A DNA stretch of 64,000 bases from Bryopsis sp. KO-2023 (lineage: Eukaryota > Chlorophyta > Ulvophyceae > Bryopsidales > Bryopsidaceae): the NCBI GenBank assembly GCA_030272585.1, contig BSYQ01000005.1, forward strand, positions 5,549,501 through 5,613,500. Direction: 5' to 3'. This document shows, piece by piece, positions 58,010 through 64,000 of the stretch (position 1 is the first letter of the stretch; each line of letters begins with the position of its first letter). A program made the position numbers and the translations under genes. The notes beneath the pieces are model-generated. The model was not told where the DNA came from and did not search any database. It saw only the letters and a list, made by a program, of their open reading frames with translations.

Positions 58010-58458
58010 GGAAACAGAGTGTTTGATGGCTAAGGTGGAACTCCTTATTGCAAGGGGGCGCGAAAAAGGATACCTTAGAAAAACTCTGTCGACTTCCAAA
58101 CCAACTCTTTAACTTTAATGCGTTAGGTGCCTAAGTTATTTGGCTGGCGCAGTAAGTGTAGCTTCAGTAGTACTTTAGAAACCGGGCAAACGATGTCACA
58201 TTCGAGATAGTGTGGTTGTTCCAAGAAAACCCCTATCAAGTGACGTGTTGAGGTGGTCTTGACGAGACTCCAACCGAGTGAAACGTTGGTGTCTCACCCC
58301 AATAACTCAACGAGGAAAGTGTACGAGTCACCCAGCCTTATAAGCGCAGCCCTCGAACCATTTTGCCCTAGTGTTTGTGTAAACGGAGCGAGCTCCTGAG
58401 TGAAAAAGAGTCTAAAGACGCACAAACCGTTGTTATTTCTTTCTTTCCGACGAACATA
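58010..58458 (+). other. Spacer between pol and ORF3 of the inner Ty3
   Basis: About 450 bp with stops in all frames. It might hold a subgenomic promoter, splice acceptor or internal initiation site for ORF3. No clear motif was identified. Confidence 0.4.
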
Positions 58459-60273
58459 ATGGCTGCCGACACACCCGCCGCAATTATTGCGAGATTGGAA
58501 GCGGAGGTAGCTCAAAAAGAAGAGGAGCTGCAGCACTTTACGTCAACCGCAGAGGAAGTGCTGCAGAACAATGAGGCCTTAACCCGGCAGCTCACAGAGT
58601 TGAGTGACCGGACGAAAGCAGCTGAGGCTGCGAAGGAGGCAGCGGAGAAAGCCAAGGATAAGGCGGAGGCGGAAAAGAAAGAAGCGGAGGACAAGACTAA
58701 GGTCTTGGAAGAAAAATTGGAAGCCATGAAGCTGAAGAAGCAGCGGTTCCAATCTCACATGATGGCTAACCATCGTGAGAATGACCTCCGCAAGCAAGCT
58801 CTCGGGGGAATGGTGGATCGATTTACCGCGGTAGAGGAAACGCTGCAGCGAGCTGTAGCAACCGCGTGGAGTGCAGCAGCCAACAACCTTGAGAAGGAAT
58901 TGGCAGAACAAGAGCTGCAGATCGATTTGCTGGGAGAGTCCCTCAGAGACGGCTCTGAAAAACTTCAAGTGCAGAGCGAAACAACGGACAAGATGCTGCG
59001 TTTGAACCCGCCGGTACCAGCACCACGGGTACGCGAAGAACTGGATCGCCAAGTCCAAGTTCTGTTGTCAAACGCAACACTTGATCTGGAACCGTCCAAG
59101 GACGATGATGCGGGAGGCTCAAGCAAGGGCAAGGGGAAAGGGAAAAACAAACGCCCAAGCTCGCCGTGTAGGGATGAAGATCCACACGGAAAGAGAAGGC
59201 GAGAGGACGGTGACGATGAAGGTGGTGAGCCACCGAGGGATCGTATGCCTGGAGATGCAGCAAGAGCCAACTTGTTACTCAAGTTAAAGGCTGCCGCATT
59301 AAAAACTCCAGCACCCTCACAACCAGCACCAACAGTTCAGACTCCCGGAGATGAGGCTACCGCAATAGCACCGGGGGAGGACTTATTCGACATGAGAGAG
59401 GAGGAGCTTTTGGACTTGGATTTTAACGAAGAAATTGACTTCGGCAGTCCACCTCCTAGGCTCGAAGGTCCTAGTTCTGAACTGGAGGACGGGGAAATAA
59501 GGAATGATGAAGGGCCAAGCCAGGTGACAAAGGTTCAGCGTGCGGTCCATCCACCGTTGGAGTTAGCTCCAACAGAAGCAGCACTTCGGGCTTTCCGAGA
59601 AAAGGTTAAGCTCAGAAGACTAAAGGCGGCTGCTCAAGACAAAGTGGATGCTGCACCCAGCGAAGTGAACCTGTCACGGGAGGATATCGAGGAGGCTTGC
59701 AACCCCATCACTGCGTCAGAGAAATGGCCGAAGGTCCAATATACTAACCCCAGGGACCGAGCCTTGCAAAATTACCGCGGCAACCGGCACTTTCACGAGT
59801 TGCCCATGTGCATTTGGTGCGGGAGAAGCCCAATGCAAGCAAGTGCTCAGCGGCTGACGCAGAAGAAGTATTCCGTCCTTCCTTGTGGGTATCACCTCGT
59901 GTGTGATGCTCATTGGTTGGCATACTCGATGCTGGGGCGCATCGTCACGGCGGTCCAAAAAGTCGCGGAAGTGGACAACAAGTCCATCGCCACCGTCTCC
60001 CCATTCTCTCTACCTGCCCATATGTTGAAGCTGACACGCTCGACGTTCGAAGAAATCCCTCCATTCCCGGCTGAGCACGAGAAGTTGCCACACTGCAACA
60101 TGTGTGTGAAGCGGCAGCTCAAGGTGTCCGGCATCACAAGGGATCTGCCATTCCTTAAGTCCAAGAGGGTGGCTGCCGCATTTGATCCCTGTGTCCGGTA
60201 TCGTGCAGTGCAGCAAGCGCATGCGCAGGAGCAGCGTGCTATTCAGCAAGCGCAAGCGCAGGAACAGCGTTAA
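58459..60273 (+). CDS. Third ORF of the inner Ty3: coiled coil plus RING-like zinc cluster (604 aa)
   Basis: Sense-strand ORF from ATG 58459 (MAADTPAAIIARLEAEV) to TAA 60271-60273, between pol and the 3' LTR. Residues about 8-120 are a long Ala/Glu/Lys coiled coil. Residues about 215-270 carry basic, NLS-like patches (KGKGKGKNKRP, GKRRRE). Residues about 300-400 are acidic. A Cys/His cluster follows: C451-x2-C454-x21-C476-x2-H479-x2-C482-x2-H485-x60-C546-x2-C549. These are eight ligands in the order and spacing of a RING or related treble-clef finger, with a long last loop. The tail repeats QQAxAQEQRAIQQ. No signal peptide or transmembrane segment is seen, so it is not an Env. Possible roles are a ubiquitin-ligase-like or chromatin-interacting accessory protein; function is inference. 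I know no matching family. Confidence 0.8.
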   Translation: MAADTPAAIIARLEAEVAQKEEELQHFTSTAEEVLQNNEALTRQLTELSDRTKAAEAAKEAAEKAKDKAEAEKKEAEDKTKVLEEKLEAMKLKKQRFQSHMMANHRENDLRKQALGGMVDRFTAVEETLQRAVATAWSAAANNLEKELAEQELQIDLLGESLRDGSEKLQVQSETTDKMLRLNPPVPAPRVREELDRQVQVLLSNATLDLEPSKDDDAGGSSKGKGKGKNKRPSSPCRDEDPHGKRRREDGDDEGGEPPRDRMPGDAARANLLLKLKAAALKTPAPSQPAPTVQTPGDEATAIAPGEDLFDMREEELLDLDFNEEIDFGSPPPRLEGPSSELEDGEIRNDEGPSQVTKVQRAVHPPLELAPTEAALRAFREKVKLRRLKAAAQDKVDAAPSEVNLSREDIEEACNPITASEKWPKVQYTNPRDRALQNYRGNRHFHELPMCIWCGRSPMQASAQRLTQKKYSVLPCGYHLVCDAHWLAYSMLGRIVTAVQKVAEVDNKSIATVSPFSLPAHMLKLTRSTFEEIPPFPAEHEKLPHCNMCVKRQLKVSGITRDLPFLKSKRVAAAFDPCVRYRAVQQAHAQEQRAIQQAQAQEQR

Positions 60274-60468
60274 GGAGGAGGGAAAAGGAGTTATCGTCGA
60301 CCAAGTGTGTGCGTGCAGCAGCTGTCAGAGACGTCAGAGCAAGAGACAGGTCCAAGACAGTTGGGTGTGGGTATGGGAGTGGGTGAGTTTTGTGTTTGTG
60401 TTTTTGTGTTTTTGTTTTTCTTTGTGTTTTGGTGTGCGTGGGCGCCCACTTTTTGCGGGGGGGGCGTA

Positions 60469-60902
60469 TGTTAGTCTGTTAGTCTTTTAGCGCTATACGA
60501 GGTAGTTTGGGATAGAGCCGAGGGTGGCTGACGCATGTGGGTTCGCGAGTAAGACAGATTAGACCCAGAGTTTGGGGCATGCGTCAGCGTACTACACTTA
60601 GGGGTACTTAAGAGGCCCACTCGTTGTTTTGACATTCTTATTCACTTTACTTTGTAAGAACTCGGGATTCGTGGGATTGGTGTGTTCCCGCTTGTGTGTG
60701 TGTTTGTGTGTGTGTGTGTTAAGTGTTTGCCTGACGCAATCACTTCCCAACCCAAGTGCTCTAGTAGCGTTCACAACCGCGCTAGCTAGAGAGTTGTCTA
60801 AACCAACAAACCCCACAAGTATACTTGCGTTAGCCAGCAAGTTATCACGAATCCAACCAACACAGCCGACCACTATTGCGTCACCCACAAGCTTCACTAT
60901 CA
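60469..60902 (+). repeat. 3' LTR of the inner Ty3
   Basis: 434 bp, same length as the 5' LTR and apparently identical; followed by ACCAG. Confidence 0.93.
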
Positions 60903-60907
60903 ACCAG

Positions 60908-62403
60908 ACTTTTGAAAGAATATATCAAAACTTCCAGAAAAATCTGCCTGGTCTCAAAGACTCTTTCCAGAATTTTCACCACTGACTTGTAATCAATCAA
61001 AGCCTTTCAGAACATCTCCCTCACTTCAGCCTGAAAATTTGACTGCAACTCTGAAATCCTTTATAAAGTGATCAAACATCTTTTCCAGAATGTGTACTGC
61101 AATCAGAAGATCATAGATCACCTGATCCTGAAATCAATCTGCAGCTCACTACTTCTAAAGTCACTTCTATCAACCAACGAAATGATCAGATCACTCAAAT
61201 GTAACCCTGCAAGCACGTAACACTCTTGCATCTCACGTCTGCGCTCAACCTGCGCTCAATCTGCGCTCAACCTGAGCCAGCTAGGCGATGCCTGCATCAG
61301 TCGCACTCACTGCGAACCCTGCAACTCTTCCTGGTTGCAGCAACTTAACTAGTGCTGCGCAATTCTCACCCTCGTATGCATCCTGCCACGTTCTGGGCAA
61401 GAACGTCCACCAGAACCTGCACCTTATGTCGACCTTGCACAGAGCTGCGCGTTCCTGCGTCAGCTGCGCGATCCCTGCATCAGCTGTTCCTTCAATCGAC
61501 ACGCAGTCCCAACATCGTCTGCGAACTTCCATCAAGAGCTGCACAGTTCCATAAACACTGCGCAGTCCCTGCATCCTGCATCAGCGGCATCGACTGCGTC
61601 ATCCTCTACGCAGTCCCAGCGCTCACTGCGTGATCGTAGCTTGAGCAGCGCAGTCTCATCATCAGTTGCGCAGTTCCAACACTTGATCTGCTCGTCCAGC
61701 AACACTGCGCTATTCTGCATCATGCATCGGCTGCCCAGCCTGCATCTGCGCGAAATGTCCCATCGACATTGCAATCCGCTGCACGCAGCGTAACTCTGTC
61801 GTCTGCAGTGCAATTTCGCATGTGCAGCGCTTTCCTGTGGCTGCTGCGCGTCACATCATCATTTACGCAGTGCCAACATTCGCTGCGCACCTCCAGCAAA
61901 ACCTGCGAAATCCTGCACCCGCGGTACAATTCTACATTTGCGGCGCAATCCTGGATCTGCTGTGCAGTTCTACCCCTGCGACGCAATCCTCCAACTGCTG
62001 CGCCACCCAACGTTTCCTGCGACGTTGCACATAGTCGTGCTGCGCTTGACAATGCTGCGCGCCTGTGTGTGTGCTGCGCTTCTTCATACTCCAATGTATT
62101 GCCCTGCGCTCTACACATCACTTCTGCGAAATCTGTCTGCCGCAGTGTTCTTACACACACTGCGCCCATTCTACTCCTGACGCTGATTCAGCGACTTTCC
62201 TTCACACAGCACACTCGAACACTCCAATAGATAACTGCAAATCTGCAAAGCACTGGCGTTTGTCTGCCTTGCAAACCTCTGCTTTGCACTGTGCTGTGTG
62301 CCTGCTAGTGTCCTGCGCCTCTGCGCCTTCTCACTGCGCGCCTGCCGCGCATACTGCTGCCTCTGCAGCCTGCCAGACTCGTTTGTGATCTTGTCACAAG
62401 CCT
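60908..62403 (-). other. LARD internal region, 5' part with dense GCGCA words
   Basis: About 1.5 kb. From about 61240 to 62380 the plus strand is crowded with CTGCGC / GCGCA words at irregular 20-40 base spacing. Minus-strand frames of up to about 150 codons exist, but they read the same words repeatedly and show no domain. It is located just downstream of the primer-binding site, where retroelement packaging signals usually lie. Confidence 0.6.
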
Positions 62404-62415
62404 GCTCCGAAACCA
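62404..62415 (-). promoter_or_regulatory. Primer-binding site of the LARD-like element
   Basis: TGGTTTCGGAGC on the minus strand, one base inside the 5' LTR. It is identical to the sites of the TRIM-like and inner Ty3 elements. Confidence 0.75.
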
Positions 62416-62416
62416 A

Positions 62417-63057
62417 TGTAACGAATATGCCCCTGCAGATCGCTTTTTCTGCTTCAATACACTGAAGACTGCGACCCTGCCGGTCTGCCAGTCTGAACTG
62501 CCGTTCTATTGAACGACCATGGGAGAGACACTTGAACCTAGCAAGGTTCAAGGGCGAGATCAGGTTCCAAACTAAGGTTACAAGAATGTCCAAACCCCAA
62601 CAACTTATACCGTTTCTTCCAACCCTGATCCAAACTGATCCTAAGCCATAACATCAGTCTGCATCAGTGTTGCAGACCATCAAACTACCAAGTTCCTTTC
62701 AGTCCCCTTTCATGACATGCAGCCTCAGACACCTTGCACGGTACTGCGGTCCTGAGTCTGCCACCTAAGACCTTCTAGAACCTTGTGCCTGCCAGCTCTG
62801 CAGCCCACGTTCTGCAACGCTGCCAGCACCTGTCTGCCATCAGCAACCCTGTCAGCCCGACTACTCTGCCACTTCGTCAGTCTGCCAATCTGCTGACTAC
62901 CAGTCCTTTAGTCTGCAGGTCTGAAGGACCTGAACCATTCCTGCTTCTGCAGAATCATAGCAGTCAACCTGCAGCTCTAACCTGTCAGCCCAATCACTGC
63001 CAGTCTGCAAGCCTGCAGGTCTGCCTGAATCTCCTTTGATTCTGCCGAATCCTTACA
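62417..63057 (-). repeat. 5' LTR of the LARD-like element
   Basis: 641 bp, pairs with 43797-44437. One visible difference near its plus-strand start (GAATATG versus GAATCTG). Confidence 0.88.
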
Positions 63058-63071
63058 ACTAGCCTCCTCTT

Positions 63072-63081
63072 TTAGTTTCCC
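63072..63081 (-). promoter_or_regulatory. Candidate -1 frameshift site GGGAAAC plus stop (gag-pol, outer Ty3)
   Basis: In the gag frame the end reads AAG GGA AAC TAA. G GGA AAC is a textbook X-XXY-YYZ slippery heptamer. The -1 frame (CTA AAA GAG GAG GCT AGT) joins, across the LARD insertion, exactly with the pol frame at 43791. Confidence 0.7.
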
Positions 63082-64000
63082 TTCTTCAGGGCTTTCTGAG
63101 CTTGGGACAGTTTGGGACACTGTCTCACCCCATGCTCTGTGCTTCCACATAGAAAACACTTAAAGGATCCTCCCCTTGAGGGCCTAGATCCCATCTGACC
63201 TCTCTGCTGAACAGCCTTAACTGAATTTGCTGCAGGGGGCAGTTGTGATGTTGCAGCAGCTATCACTGCTGACATCTGTGTATTTCTCTGTCCAAATCTT
63301 CCCCTCCCTCTACCTCTGCCTCTAAAGCTACTAGTAGTGCCACCTCTACTGCCTATAGTTGCAGAGAGTCTTTGGACTGTGAGGATGGCCTTATCCAGAT
63401 CCCCATCACACAGGGTCATAACCTGTGCTTGCATATTCCTATCTGCTAGCCCATCCACAAAGGCAGCATACCTTTCTTCTTGAGGTAGGTTAGGGAGTCT
63501 AAACATCAGCTTTCTGAAGAGTCTGATGTAGCCTAAGGCAGTTCCAGTCTGCCTTAGAGTTCTTAATTGTTTTCTGGCAGTCTCTATTAGGGAGACTGGC
63601 TCAAAAACATTCCTTAGTTCTTGAGTGAACTCTTGCCAGCTAGCATACTCTGCTTTTTCCTGATTCATGATCTGTATATCCATCAGGTTTAACCAGCTAA
63701 GTGCATCTCCCTGGAGATGTGACTGAAAACAGGATAACCAGTCTCTCTCTAAGATGTGTTGATTCTGCAACCATCTCTTCATTCCTAGTATCCATTCTGT
63801 TGCAGACATCCTTTCATCTCCAGTGAATTTCTCTGGGGGAGTGAGCTTAATCTGTTTGCTGTAAGGTCTATCAGGACCTTGTCCTGAACCTCCTGATGTG
63901 CCACTAGGATCTCTATCAGGTGGTCCTCCTCCTGGGGGACCTCCTCCATCACCTCCACCACCATCACCACCATTCCCGGGCCCTGGATGTCCAGAACCAG
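63072..64000 (-). CDS. gag: Outer Ty3/gypsy Gag, 5' end beyond the window
   Basis: A minus-strand frame enters at the window edge and ends in TAA at 63074-63072 (309 codons visible). It starts with a Gly/Pro/Asp-rich linker, then the Gag capsid region (TEWILGMKRWLQNQ, WQEFTQELRNVFEP, LRTLRQTGTALGYI). A zinc knuckle C-x2-C-x4-H-x4-C follows (CFLCGSTEHGVRQC) near the end. It is the same element as the pol at 40026-43791; the LARD insertion falls 9 bp after the gag stop. The visible part has no disabling mutation. Its pol partner is frameshifted. Confidence 0.9.
   Translation of the reverse strand, partial: GSGHPGPGNGGDGGGGDGGGPPGGGPPDRDPSGTSGGSGQGPDRPYSKQIKLTPPEKFTGDERMSATEWILGMKRWLQNQHILERDWLSCFQSHLQGDALSWLNLMDIQIMNQEKAEYASWQEFTQELRNVFEPVSLIETARKQLRTLRQTGTALGYIRLFRKLMFRLPNLPQEERYAAFVDGLADRNMQAQVMTLCDGDLDKAILTVQRLSATIGSRGGTTSSFRGRGRGRGRFGQRNTQMSAVIAAATSQLPPAANSVKAVQQRGQMGSRPSRGGSFKCFLCGSTEHGVRQCPKLSQAQKALKKGN

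Larger units (their letters stand above)
50779..60907 (+). mobile_element. Complete inner Ty3/gypsy chromovirus with an extra third ORF
   Basis: LTRs 50784-51217 and 60469-60902 are both 434 bp and appear identical on reading. The target-site duplication ACCAG is at 50779-50783 and 60903-60907. The primer-binding site (51220-51231) is TGGTTTCGGAGC. A G-rich tract (60455-60468) precedes the 3' LTR. Between them are intact gag (51363-54014), pol by -1 frameshift (54011-58009) and a third ORF (58459-60273). Matching LTRs, intact frames and nesting inside another element all indicate a very recent insertion, potentially still mobile. Confidence 0.93.
43792..63062 (-). mobile_element. LARD-like non-coding LTR retrotransposon, inserted in the outer Ty3 and split by the inner Ty3
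   Basis: LTRs of 641 bp each lie at 43797-44437 and 62417-63057 and look almost identical (one visible difference). A 5-bp duplication ACTAG at 43792-43796 and 63058-63062 marks the insertion site. On the minus strand the 5' LTR (62417-63057) is followed by a primer-binding site (62415-62404, TGGTTTCGGAGC). The 3' LTR is preceded by a purine tract (GATGGGGAGGAA, 44449-44438). After subtracting the nested inner Ty3 and its duplication, the internal region is about 7.85 kb and has no gag, pol or other long frame on either strand. This size and lack of coding match large retrotransposon derivatives (LARDs), which depend on other elements for movement. Confidence 0.88.

Noticed and set aside
58579-59058. 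159-codon minus-strand frame opposite ORF3
   Set aside because: Reverse reading of the Ala/Glu/Lys coiled coil; no independent support.
58459-60273. Envelope-like gene of an endogenous retrovirus
   Set aside because: The position fits env, but there is no signal peptide, fusion peptide or transmembrane segment; the protein is coiled coil plus a zinc-ligand cluster.

Overview
The window is eukaryotic nuclear DNA. The best-supported source is the green plant lineage, probably a streptophyte alga or a non-seed plant. Four genes point that way: a plant-type B3-domain protein, a patellin (Sec14-GOLD) protein, a chloroplast-targeted SDR of the At2g37660/At5g02240 type, and a plant-type mitochondrial Rieske protein. 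Most host genes carry GT-AG introns, and every exon chain given here was checked by hand for splice phase. The species cannot be named from this sequence.

The left part (1-31.2 kb) is the gene-bearing half. About 5 kb of pyrimidine-rich low-complexity DNA is followed by: patellin (-), an uncertain orphan gene (-), a secreted Cys-repeat protein (+), a B3 transcription factor with a G-box cluster upstream (+), the plastid SDR (-), an RNF14-type RBR ubiquitin ligase (-), and DPM2 (-). DPM2 is divergent from an intronless fusion of a CHK-type kinase domain with a 3'(2'),5'-bisphosphate nucleotidase (+). The complex III Rieske protein (-) closes this part. These are unrelated housekeeping and regulatory functions with no operon-like logic.

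The middle part (31.2-38.6 kb) is repeat-rich. It holds a 30-bp perfect inverted repeat with a 67-bp tandem array, a cysteine-protease-fold gene broken by one in-frame stop, and a small non-autonomous LTR retrotransposon. One LTR of that element carries a 459-bp hAT-like element.

The right part (38.6-64 kb) is a three-deep nest of LTR retrotransposons, resolved from exact target-site duplications. An outer Ty3/gypsy chromovirus (-) is cut at its gag-pol junction by a 19.3-kb insertion (TSD ACTAG). That insertion is a LARD-like non-coding element (-), which is itself cut by a complete 10.1-kb Ty3/gypsy element (+, TSD ACCAG). The inner element has LTRs of equal length that look identical by eye, intact gag and pol, and an extra sense ORF between pol and the 3' LTR. 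That ORF encodes a coiled coil plus a RING-like eight-ligand cluster. It is the strongest candidate here for something undescribed.
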